Shown here: one piece after another, positions 53,957 to 64,000 of the stretch
Layout of the letters: each line of letters opens with the position of its first letter
Position numbering within the stretch: position 1 is the stretch's first letter
Source of the DNA: Aphis gossypii
Taxonomy: Eukaryota > Arthropoda > Insecta > Hemiptera > Aphididae
NCBI RefSeq assembly: GCF_020184175.1
Contig: NC_065530.1
Location: 1,116,001-1,180,000 of the forward strand
Reading direction: 5' to 3'
Length of the DNA stretch: 64,000 nt
Made by a program: the position numbers and the translations under genes
Notes under the pieces: model-generated
Database searches by the model: none
Seen by the model: the letters and a program-made list of their open reading frames with translations, nothing else
What the model was told of the DNA's origin: nothing

Positions 53957-53966
53957 TAACCTAACC
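53957..53966. repeat. Target-site duplication, right copy (TAACCTAACC)
   Basis: Identical to 52484-52493 and located at the 5' break of the LINE. The surrounding ACCTAACCTAACCC (53954-53967) is nearly three units of CCTAA, so the exact break point within the repeat is ambiguous. Confidence 0.65.
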
Positions 53967-54240
53967 CGAGGAGATTTTTGTGATTTAATAATGCAATAAT
54001 TCAAATTTTGGAATTTTTCATACAAACCTATGTGTCCTATACACTTTAAGATCATATTTTCTGGTAGTTACATTTCTAATACCACTTATGGAGTGATACT
54101 AACTTCTTTTTTCAAGTGAGAATTACGCGCTTATAGCTACTGAGAATTGTGAAATATTGTTTTTAAAATGTTATACACTTAAGTCAAAATGTAAACAAGC
54201 AGTTTTTGAGTTATTAAACCATCTTTATGTACAATAAATA

Positions 54241-55110
54241 ATAAGAATAAATAAATAGTAATTAATACTAGTTTTACATAAAATCTAAGTAATAATAAAA
54301 TATATGTGAATATTATGATCTAGTACATTATATTTTCTACTCAGCAAATCTTAACCAATAATAAATTTATAAAATTTTTATTTATTATGATCTAAATATA
54401 ATAATTTTAAAATTATTAAAGTCTCCATTAAAATTACATAATTACTGCTTCAACTACTCAGGCCATTAGCATTATATTATTTATATAATATAAGTTGTTA
54501 CATTTAAGGAGAACATTTTTTTTTTTAATAATTAAATATTTGATACATTCGTAGGTACATTGTAATAATTATATTATCTAAATCTTTTACAATTTATATT
54601 ATATATTCTAGTAGACTAGTATATTATTACATTTAGTACTTACATATATATTTTAATAATTCAAAAATTATTAAAAATTATTTCAGACAATAACTTTGAA
54701 TTGTCAAAAATGCGTCTTAAGTATCATTGGAACTTAAAAGGGCAGTCATACAAAAATTATAAATATTATTATATCTATGATTTTTATTGCAATAATGCAG
54801 TAAATTTAAGATAAGCTACCTAATTTAAAATATAAGGACTACTTTTATTCATATGTTATTATACTCATTATAACATGTAGGTACCTAGTTATATCTAGTT
54901 ATTTAGCTATTATCATAATAATTATGTAGACTATAGTGTACAATTGTATTAACAGAATAAATACTAAAAAAATCGTATACAATTACACAACGCGATGTCA
55001 AAAACGTGTAAAACACGTCTCTCGTCAAACTTAGCGGATTAGACATATTTGTAAATCCTAAAATACGTATTAATGTCCTGTCGACACCTGAACAGGTAAA
55101 CACCTAAACT
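54241..55110. other. AT-rich non-coding DNA
   Basis: I see no gene or recognisable repeat here; A/T-rich with poly(T) near 54512-54522. Confidence 0.5.
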
Positions 55111-56560
55111 TAAAGTTTATATACTGCGGCGACAATCGATAGACACAAAAATGACTATTTACACGATTTCGTTGTATTTATTTAATATAAAAATCCGTCC
55201 CAGGTCATGTGCGCTGCTGCACGTCTGCACGTTCAGGAGAACGAGAGCACGGCGTCGATTCTAACAGCGATGTGCGCGGATATAACTGGTTTTTTTCTCG
55301 AAAGAGGGATAGAGAAATCTACCGAAACGTACGTTATATTTTATTTTATTCCGCGATGCGGCGGTGGAATTCGTTGAAAACATTTAGACGTATTTAAAAT
55401 AACACAAGGGAAAAAGTGAGAGAGAGAGAGGCAAGCAGCACACATAAGTACATAACTGATTGTGTGTGCTTAAACGGATGATTTGTGCATACGATTATAA
55501 TATTATATATACGATGGTATACACGAACGCGGCGCGGTTTGCGCGTTCCACACAAACGGCTGACACTCCAATTTACAAGGTATAAAAATAATTACATTGC
55601 GTATGTGTGTGTAGCTCGCGCGCGCGAGAGAGCGTTATATTTATATATATATATAGGTCGGACACCGGGTTAGGTTTCGGGTATAATTACAGGGCTCACG
55701 AGTACCGGTCTCTAATCACCGGTTACCCGGTCCGGCAGTCGAGTTCCGCGCCCCCTCACCACCAAGCCCGAGTATACCACATTACCACACGTTAAATAAC
55801 TCAATTCCGTCAAAATCTTCTCCGCGTGTGTATATTGTGTACGCGTTGGATACCGTATATTTAGTTTAGGTCATAATCTCGTCGTATATTATAGCTCTTA
55901 TTATTACATTATATATATATATGTGTGTGTGTGTGTGTTTAATACCCGCGGCGGAGCAGAGCAGCACTCTGACAGACACACCATCACGATTATATAGTAT
56001 CGAAACACTAATCACGTCAACCCCAACATTACACGCCACCTATAATATTATTATACACCCGCTGTAGTCCGAACGAAATTTCCGCTTCGATTGGCATATA
56101 ACGATATAATATCGTATGTTATACTTACGTGCTGTATGACCATCATCTTGTACCCTGTACTTGGGTCTAGTGTTTGTTTACTCGACCGCCGCTGCACGCC
56201 ACTTTTTACCACCACTGCTGCTTGTTTACTGCGCCTATACCTTAACATAGGTGATACCGCCCGCGCAGGGGGTCGTCTTCTCTGCTTCAATAATATAAGA
56301 TAGAAAACGAGCGCCGCTGCCGCACGCGATCGGTTTTTCAGATGTTTTTCAATACCACTGCTATGTATAACATAATAATGTGTTGTAAGTATACAGATAG
56401 AGCTCGTAGAGAGATATGACTGTATAATCTCGTATACAACATAATATTAAATATTATATATAATAACAGCAGCTACTGCACAATGTATATACATAGTGCT
56501 CCGAAGACCAATAATTCGGTTTCCGTTTTTGTTTACCTTTCCACAGCGATCAAACGTCAT
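55111..56560. other. GC-elevated, CpG-containing island
   Basis: GC-rich words occur at 55200-55290, 55520-55560, 55610-55760, 55940-55980 and 56160-56340, with (GA)n near 55418-55431, CG/GA near 55618-55634 and a TG run at 55922-55938. Opposing frames overlap at 56051-56303, so at most one strand could be coding; neither peptide is recognised. A regulatory role is possible. Confidence 0.4.
55922..55938. repeat. (TG)n microsatellite
   Basis: A TG dinucleotide run directly following an (AT)n run at 55910-55921. Confidence 0.85.
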
Positions 56561-57401
56561 AATCATCGCTTCACTAAATCGTTACCGACTAATCGAAAAA
56601 TAAAATATATGAATATATAAAATGAATATTAAAATTTAAATATATGATATAATATATATGGTGTATACGTTAATATTTATTCAGTTAATGAACATTTTTA
56701 ATTAAGGTAAATTACCTAATTTTTTTCAAATGAATAATAAGTTGAATTAATAGAAATAGCGAACATCTAATAAACTAACTTTAAATATGAAAATAAATAC
56801 CTACGTAATGAATGCGTACAATACCATAACAATATAGCAATAGTAACAAAAATCCAAATTAAAAAAGTTACTTTTTTTCAAAAATATTTAATCATACGAA
56901 TGTACTCTTTGTAACAAATAATAATTATTTTGATTAGAGTTAAACGTTTCCTTTATAAAATATACTCATTATACAACTTAAAACACTGAAGTCTGAACTA
57001 CTGAAACACAAAAAAGTGAAGATAAATATACAATATAAGACTGAAATTATTTTATTAAAAGTTTATATTTTAACCTTAACGAAATTTTAAAATAATTTTT
57101 CAGCAAAATGCAAACAAATGTCAAAAATTGAATAATAATTATGTTATTTTGTACATAAACAACATAATACCTTAAAATCAATTGAATTTTTGTCTGACAC
57201 TAGCTACATTTATACTGTAGAGTGATTTTTTTAAATATGAAATTGTCAAAATACAATTTAATATTTTAAGAACTATTAACATATTTCAAAATAAAAAATA
57301 CAAGACTATAATTTTATTGTATTATGTAGGTACGAAGTATATGTTTTAGGTTTTATACATGGTGCCTGTATATAATTTAACCATACAATATAACTTTTTT
57401 A
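56561..57401. other. AT-rich non-coding DNA
   Basis: I see nothing in this stretch apart from A/T-rich sequence. Confidence 0.5.
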
Positions 57402-57556
57402 CAGTGGAGTACTTAAACCTGAATTATTTTGAAGGTTTTTAATTTTTAAATAACAGTTTTCTGGATGACCAGATATATACATCTCATAAGAAACCAATTC
57501 TTTCTAAAAATTTCAGGGGGGATTCATCCCCTAGCTCTCCAGTTAGTACGCCACTG
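57402..57556. mobile_element. G-tract MITE-like element, CAGTGGAGTACTTAA termini
   Basis: The left end is CAGTGGAGTAC and the right end is GTACGCCACTG, complementary in inverted orientation at 10 of 11 bases. A G-run (57515-57520) and the nearby CATCCCCTA word parallel the sub-terminal foldback of 35735-35889. The flanking octamers CTTTTTTA (left) and CTTAATTA (right) agree at 6 of 8 positions, which could be a decayed 8-bp duplication of the hAT type. The unit is non-coding. Confidence 0.65.
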
Positions 57557-58015
57557 CTTAATTATACTTATTTGGGTAGCTTTTATTGTATTATTCATGT
57601 ATTAAAACTCTTGGATTTCAAAGTATGAATAACTCATCTATCCTAGATGATATAATTATTAAGATATATTATAATATTATTATAGTATATCAGTAATTCG
57701 TTTCAAATCACTGTATCTAATGCTATTATTAATAGAAATGTTTTTGATTGTATTACATTTATCTTGTTTGTGATAATACATTATAGTACTTGAATAATCT
57801 AACTGAAAAAGTAACAAAAAAACTAGGGTTTTCACGGATCACCTCATAGCCTGCTGGTTGTAAAATTTGAAGCCTTATTTTAAAACTTTAAAAATAGCGG
57901 TTTTGCATTCATTTGTAGACTATTTTCAACGATCCATCTGTATTATTTATATTTTTTTACAATAATTTTAATAAATATGGGAGTAGTATACTAACCTCAT
58001 GGACATAATACTTAT
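57557..58015. other. AT-rich non-coding DNA
   Basis: No gene or repeat is recognised between the MITE and the next GC-elevated block. Confidence 0.5.
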
Positions 58016-58760
58016 TTGTACACGGATTTAAAGGTTTATACAGCTATACGTCGACGATATTCTTTGGTTATCGTTATTCGTTTCAAATCCCTGTACCTAT
58101 GTGCGCGGCTAAAGAAAGAGATCTATCTGGTATACGACACGACGATCGTCGCCGCCGCTGCTGAATTTTTCCTTTTATTATTAAATTATATATTTTGTGC
58201 CGACATTATTCGATACATCGAATCCAATGATCATTGCGGTTATCCGTTTAAGCGCATTGTCCGCGCGCGCGGCATTTCTTCTGTGTGCGTGCGGATTTCA
58301 ATCGGTTTGGCGTGTCTCACACACGAACAGAATAGTTATATATATATATATAGTTGTATTAGACGTAGGTACATAATATATATCGAATGTACAGGCGCGT
58401 ACATACGATCCGCAAACAACAAAAGGCTACGAGAAATTCCATTTTTACAACACATGTCATCTCCAAGATTATCGATCGCCAAATACCAGCTCAAACGTAT
58501 ACATACACGCCGCCGATACCACCGCATTGTTGTAAAATATATATCTACGTATTATGTTATATAGGTTCTTTTTTTTTTCGAAAATTTGCACGGCCTCCTC
58601 TTATTATAACGTTTTTATTACCATTATTATTATTATTCGTATTATTACTATTATCATCGTGGGGACGACAACATGCGAGCGGCATCGGTCAAGTGTAAAT
58701 AAAATGACACGTGAAACGGGCCCCGTAAAATTTTCAACCGCACCTTCACCAAATCTCGTT
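58016..58760. other. GC-elevated island with the longest non-LINE plus-strand frame
   Basis: A 182-codon plus frame (58016-58564) covers most of this block. The peptide is rich in Tyr, Ile, Arg and Ser, has no recognised domain, and contains a YIYIYS stretch from an AT run. Two further plus frames and two minus frames overlap it. Length alone does not distinguish it from chance in GC-elevated DNA, so it is not called a gene, but it is the best remaining single-ORF candidate. Confidence 0.3.
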
Positions 58761-61700
58761 AGAAACGCACACTGCAGCTGTATAATAATATTATATATTA
58801 CACATGTACGCATATTATATCGGTTCGTTCTGCTGCAACGTTCCCTGTATGTGTACACATTTTTGTGAGTGCCGTATAATATTATACGTATATTGTAACA
58901 CCAAGCGTAAACCCTTTAGCACCGGTGCTCAAAAAGTCGAATAAAATATAATATGTGCCTATATCAGTATATCATATGGAAATCAACCGCGAATAATATA
59001 ATAATACTAATATTATGGATGTCGGTTTATTTTATATACAAATTATTATAATCTATGGTTCCATCGTATTTATATAAATATAATATAAACACCAGATATG
59101 CGCGTTGCAAAGGATATTTACGCTGACGAATGCCTGAAATCGATACTCAAGTTATGTGTTATGTCTTATTATATTATATTGTTATGATCACAAGACTCGT
59201 AAGTATATGTATGCAATATTGCATCAAATTAAACATCTTACTAAATCACGTTATTTGATGATGTAGCAGGTGACATATATATATAATAATATACAATTAC
59301 ATACTCTCATGAAATTGTGTTATTTTGCTTATTTCGAGATTTTGACTTTTTTTGCATGTTTTAGTATTTTTTGAAATTTATAGACGTACATTTAGAGTGC
59401 ACAATGCACATTATTATTATTAATATTACTTTGAATATCGTTTTTTCAAAATATACATACCTAGTTATGTATGTACTTATGAAAAAGTGCATATAACCAA
59501 AAACATGCTGCTGCATTTTTGTATTTCAAGAAATTGCATTCATTAGTCAATTGGTAAAAAATGTGTAACCGTGTTAGGATGTAGATGACTTTTGTTTCAA
59601 AAATTAAAGTTTTTATTAATATTTATTATGCATCATCAAATAATGATGGTTAGATTTTCACAAATCGTTCTAATTTAATCTCAAAGATGAGTGTTGTGTT
59701 ATATAGGTAGGTACATGCGTTTTCTATAGATATTTAAAATTTACAATATTTATAAATTTTTTAATTTGAATGTAAAAAAATTTGACAACTTTATTGGACG
59801 CTCTCCTCTGTATTACGCTACCATGTCTTACTATTGTACATCGCATTTTCTTATTGTATAATTAATTATTAATTATATGAATAATAGATAGTGATTTTTC
59901 TATTTCAATAAAAAAACTACTTTTTAAAGTAAATTTAACTGGATATTATTGAGTCATGTCACATTTATATTTAGTCAATTTCATTATTCACGCACTTAGC
60001 TGGTTATATGATATATAGGGCATGCGAAAAAACACGTCACACAATGTTGAATGTTTCTCCAATATATTACTATTAAATACAGACTTAGAGAATAAAAAGT
60101 GTTACCCCATTTACTTGTTATAGTACCTAATAATTTTTTTTTTTATTTATTATATTATAATTTATATCACGATTTATATATGGGTATATAGAAAAATTAT
60201 GGGTAATCTTCCTCGTGGCTTGCACGCTCTTCTCGAACGACTATGCGAACTTCATCAACACATTAGTCATACAGACTCTACCATCATTTACAAAAAAAAA
60301 AAAAAATACCTCCAGCTATAAACATTCCTACAGTCCAAATATTTCTTAAAATACATCTCTATCTCTTTCTCTCTTACTATTTTCTAGATGACTATATCTT
60401 TAGATATCCTATACTATTATATAAGTTATAACTGTAGAAGAGATAATTATTTCCAACAGAAACTTTTGTAGAATAATATTAAAATTGCATGATGATAAAT
60501 GATAACGAATTAAATATCGAGTTCAGACCGACATACATACGCATGTATTTCATTATACAAGTCAAAATTTTTTATAAAAATTTAAGTCACTAATATTATT
60601 TGTTGCAAAAATAATACATTAGGAGGTAATAATAAATCATTTATTAATGTCGTGTAAAGAATTCAGTGTTATTTTCTTAAGAAAAATGAATATTAAAACA
60701 ACTCTTTATAGTTACAGAACATGAGTATAATATACAACAGTTAAAGTGGTAATCAAACAGTGAAGTAATCTACTCAAAAATAAAAATTTTTCACATTAGA
60801 ATATTAGATATAAGATATATTAGACTTACATTTAAAAACTTAAAAATTATTTTAAAAAGTCACCCATCAGACTTATGGGTGAATTATGACTTAGTCATAC
60901 TAACTCATAACTGACAAATGACAATATCATATTATTTAACAAATAAACTATTCACCGTGGAAAAACTTTAATTGTTCTATAAATATAATCGATTACTATA
61001 ATACATGTATAGTTATTACAATATAGAAACAAAAAGAAAGAAATTTGGATGAAATGTTTTAATTATACTAACAAATAATAATGATTAATTTTTTAATTCC
61101 ATGTTCATACTAATTGTTGGAACATTGCATGAATATAATATTCTTTTTATATGTGGATTTCACTAGATTATTTTTTGTAAAAGTTGAATTTAAATTACCC
61201 TTTAAGAACTTATTCTACAATGTTTTAGTAATTTATAGAGAAAGTGAACCTTTAACAGTTTAAAACATAAACTATACAACACAGTGTGATGCTATATAGG
61301 ATTTTTAATCTGATTTAAACAATCGTATTTCAATCTCAACGAATAACTGAATATTTAATGAAATAATCATATAGTTATTAAGTTACTTTATTATTATCAA
61401 AATAAAAATACATATTCATATTTTATACCTTAATTAAACTTACTTTGAATAGTCCGTGCATATAACATTCCTTAGATTCTGAAAGAAACTAGCAAAATAC
61501 TATTATTTACCTAAAGACATTATAATATTATACTCGTAGTTAACAATCTATAAAACTATTTAACCCAGTCATTAGTACCTACTTAGATTTTTTTGATATC
61601 AACGTTATAAAAACAAAGTATTATTATTAACCACATTTTTAAACATAATAATATTGTGTTGTGAAATCTAAGATATTATCACCTACATAGAATTTAATAA

Positions 61701-62690
61701 AACCAAGTTTCACAAAACATACATACTTCAAAGAATAAAATAATTTATTTATTAAGTAACATTGGAATTATATTTAAAAGTATAGGTACCTATGCGTATG
61801 GAAAATGTATACTCTTATTGAATAAATATACCGCAATAGTAAATAGTAATAATAATGGGCGTCTTATAAACCAAAAAATACAATCAAAATTCATAATTTA
61901 TAAATATTTAATGTAAATTAAAGCGATTATTTCATGTTTTGATATACTTTAATCAGTTTAACCCCAATAATGTATTTTAATACTACATAATATTATATAG
62001 CATATAAAATATAATATTTTTTTTATGAATAATAAATATATTATGTTATTCATGTTACTTTAATATTTACAAATGTAATATAGCAAAGCTGAATTTCATA
62101 ATATGTGTCAAAATGTATAATATTTTTATAATAATAAAATTTTTCATTATTTTTCCATATTTTGTTACACTAAAAAAATTATACGAAATTTAAACTTTAT
62201 CAGACATATTTAAATACCATTAACAAATAACTTGTAACTAAAATTCAAGTAGGTAATGTTAACATTTTTCTACTATTATAACTATTATTACTATAACTAT
62301 TTGAAATAATTTATTTAAGTATTGAGGTAGGTTTAATAATAATATTAATAACACATATAATAAGGTTGAAATATAATATTAAGAGAATACGATTGCACAT
62401 AAAATTGCACCTCAATATTTAAAGATAAATATTACAAAGATATTATAATAATTTTCCACAATTTTAAATACATTTTATATAAAATGCTAAGTGCTTTGTC
62501 TTAAGTTTGTACTTAAGTATTATATAATATAATATATTAAGTTTAATCGTATTGCGCAATAGATTGGTTTAGTGTATGTGTGTATATGCGTGTGTGAAAA
62601 TGAACTGATGAAATCTATAACCGTTTTTCTTTTTTAATTCCGTTGTGTCTGTATTGTCATACGTATTATAATGTAGTGTTTATTATTATT
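58761..62690. other. AT-rich non-coding stretch
   Basis: Nearly 4 kb of A/T-rich DNA with no supported gene. It holds poly(A) at 60292-60306, a CT-rich patch near 60354-60378 and many short palindromes. Nothing else is recognised. Confidence 0.5.
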
Positions 62691-63400
62691 ATTATCGAGT
62701 TTTAATATTATATATACGTGCGCAGCAAACCGAGCGTGAGATATTTAATAATTTTAATCGAATGTGTACCGACTTGTTGATCGAAAAACAAAAGGGACAA
62801 TAAAATAATTGTCGAAGAAATCTGGCAAAACAATACTTAGGCACCCGTGGAGATTTCGCGGGCTGGCTGTCGATCGCCCGCTAATATTATAAATATATAA
62901 TAGCATAAATAACCACATAATAAAATCACGCTGAGACACGCCGCGGATCGTACACGCAGTTCAATGGTTTTTTTGTTTCTGAGTAGGTATCCCTTGAATA
63001 TACCTACGCCGTATATTATATTATTATTGTTAAAACAGCGCGGATATACGAATAAGTACAAGCGTTGGCATTGGGCATATTAAATTATATATATTTGTTG
63101 TCGTAAATTATATTATTACTATTGTGAGCATATTATTGACAGCTCAATTGATCATTACCATTTTATATTTTTGTTTGCCGGCTTGTTGTGGTTTTAACGC
63201 GAGCCACTATATACACATAATATACCTATACGATATTAATAATGTATAGGCAGAATGTTGTACGATATTTTCTTATTTTTATTGCTCCTCTAGTCTTCTT
63301 ACAACCCTTTCGCCGCGTGGAAACGAGTCCTGTGGTTTTCGCTGTGACGGTTTTTTCCTTGTTTTGTTTTGTATTTATTAACGCTTTTTATTGTCCCGTG
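62691..63400. other. GC-elevated island
   Basis: CpG words at 62715-62735, 62845-62880, 62930-62955 and 63290-63350 stand out from the AT-rich flanks. Minus frames of 61 and 74 codons overlap each other and are not recognised. The position just upstream of the candidate exon at 63709 makes this block a possible intronic or promoter-proximal element. Confidence 0.35.
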
Positions 63401-63708
63401 CCAATAATATATATATAAAATCACTCTACTGCATATAAAGGTATAAATGGTAATAAAATATAATAAAGACAAATAAAATAAAATTATATATTATCGACTT
63501 TATATCGTATATAATATAAGTTGTGTTCTTAAAATATATAATATTCATAAAATTTAATTTGGCACACCATACACAAGCCATAAATATGTTTAAAACCGAT
63601 TAATTATTAAACGTTTAAGCAAGGTTCGGTGTAGAAAATTTATAAATTTACCTCTAGTGCAGAGCGTATATATATAATATATAGCTGATATTGCTTTATT
63701 TCACGCAG
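63401..63708. other. AT-rich DNA ending in a splice-acceptor-like site
   Basis: Mostly A/T. At the end, a branch-point-like GCTGATA (A at 63688) is followed by a pyrimidine-rich stretch and CACGCAG ending at 63708, with 20 nt between branch A and acceptor G. This is a good match to a 3' splice site on the plus strand. Confidence 0.3.
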
Positions 63709-63801
63709 GAGACTTTAATGCGCGACCGGTCGCATTCTGAACCTCGTCCGTCCAGTATGCCCACCCCGAAAATTAGACGTGAAAAAGATCATAAAATCTA
63801 A
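63709..63801 (+). CDS. Candidate terminal coding exon (partial gene), product unknown
   Basis: Directly after the acceptor-like site an open frame of 30 codons runs to TAA at 63799-63801. The peptide is hydrophilic and Arg/Ser/Pro/Lys-rich: it contains MRDRSHSEPRPSSMPTPK and ends REKDHKI, unlike the Tyr/Ile-rich chance frames elsewhere. GC content jumps sharply over about 70 bp and falls again after the stop. The segment contains the perfect palindrome GCGACCGGTCGC (63722-63733). This looks like the disordered C-terminus of a larger protein whose other exons lie outside the window or were not recognised. A 30-codon frame also occurs by chance at 7184, so the call rests on splice context plus composition. 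Confidence 0.3.
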   Translation, partial: ETLMRDRSHSEPRPSSMPTPKIRREKDHKI

Positions 63802-64000
63802 ACCTCAATAATAATCAAAATAATCGGTTTTCTCTACAAATTGACGTTATTTTTTTTTTTTAAAACGTGTTATGCAAATTAGTGGAAAAAGGATTTTTAT
63901 GGGTTTGTTTGTTCAGCCTCATTGAATCATCAACTCGTCTAAATAACGATCAAATTGTTACATTCTTAGAGTAAAAAAAAACTACCACAATAATAAATAA
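63802..64000. other. AT-rich DNA after the candidate exon
   Basis: This could be a 3' untranslated region if the exon is real. AATAAA is present at the very end of the window, but this word is frequent throughout the sequence and is weak evidence. Confidence 0.3.

Larger units (their letters stand above)
52449..54240 (+). repeat. Dispersed repeat A, copy 2, split by a LINE
   Basis: The left part (52449-52493) begins AAGGTGATTCACCAA, like the start of repeat A copy 1. After the LINE, the right part (about 53967-54240) resumes with the ATTCAAATTTTGGAATTTTT segment that also follows the terminus in copy 1. The simplest reading is one repeat A copy into which the retrotransposon inserted. The right boundary is uncertain. 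Confidence 0.5.

Noticed and set aside
58016..58564. 182-codon plus-strand open frame
   Set aside because: It is Tyr/Ile/Arg-rich with a YIYIY stretch from an AT run, shows no known domain, and is overlapped by four other frames. It is kept only as a weak candidate in the region note.
1..64000. CRISPR arrays, bacterial operons, phage or defence systems
   Set aside because: There are no regularly spaced direct repeats, no ribosome-binding-site-led gene clusters and no prokaryotic coding density. The sequence reads as insect nuclear DNA.

Overview
This window looks like nuclear DNA from an aphid (Hemiptera, Aphididae), probably a gene desert or the inside of a very long intron. The evidence is the very high A+T content, the dense palindromic TATAATATTATA-type words, the frequent TAGGTA/TACCTA words, and interspersed repeats that resemble ones I recall from aphid genomes. 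The species cannot be fixed from sequence alone. I find no bacterial, phage or CRISPR organisation and no convincing rRNA or tRNA gene. Almost all long open frames are rich in Tyr/Ile/Arg or overlap one another on both strands, which is what AT-rich repeats and (CGN)n tracts give by chance.

The only unambiguous protein-coding homology is at 52.5-54.0 kb on the minus strand. It is a 5'-truncated, frameshifted non-LTR retrotransposon (LINE) of the R1 type, about 1.46 kb long. It has a 16-base poly(A) tail, seen as poly(T) on the plus strand. It is flanked by a perfect 10-bp duplication made of two units of the insect telomere motif (CCTAA/TTAGG). It sits inside an older repeat, called repeat A here, whose other copy is at about 11.3-12.1 kb, so this is a nested insertion.

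Other mobile DNA is small and non-autonomous. Two MITE-like units end in TACAGRGTG...CACTSTGTA-type termini (756-945 and 5091-5324). Three G-tract MITE-like units end in CAGTGG/CAGGGA...CCACTG/TCCCTG-type termini (35735-35889, 48522-48781, 57402-57556). A dispersed repeat is present as inverted copies at about 44.6-45.7 kb and 46.7-47.05 kb. Several isolated repeat ends also occur.

Between the repeats, long AT-rich stretches alternate with GC-elevated, microsatellite-rich islands. The main ones are at 15.1-16.8, 19.5-21.1, 26.4-27.6, 30.6-31.7, 40.5-41.5, 42.9-44.2, 55.1-56.6, 58.0-58.8 and 62.7-63.4 kb. I infer that they may be regulatory DNA, but the sequence alone does not prove it. At the right edge (63709-63801), a short open segment preceded by a good branch point, pyrimidine tract and acceptor could be a terminal coding exon on the plus strand. 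If so, much of the window could be intron of that gene. I did not find a clearly new biological system. The nested TTAGG-flanked LINE is the most interesting item.
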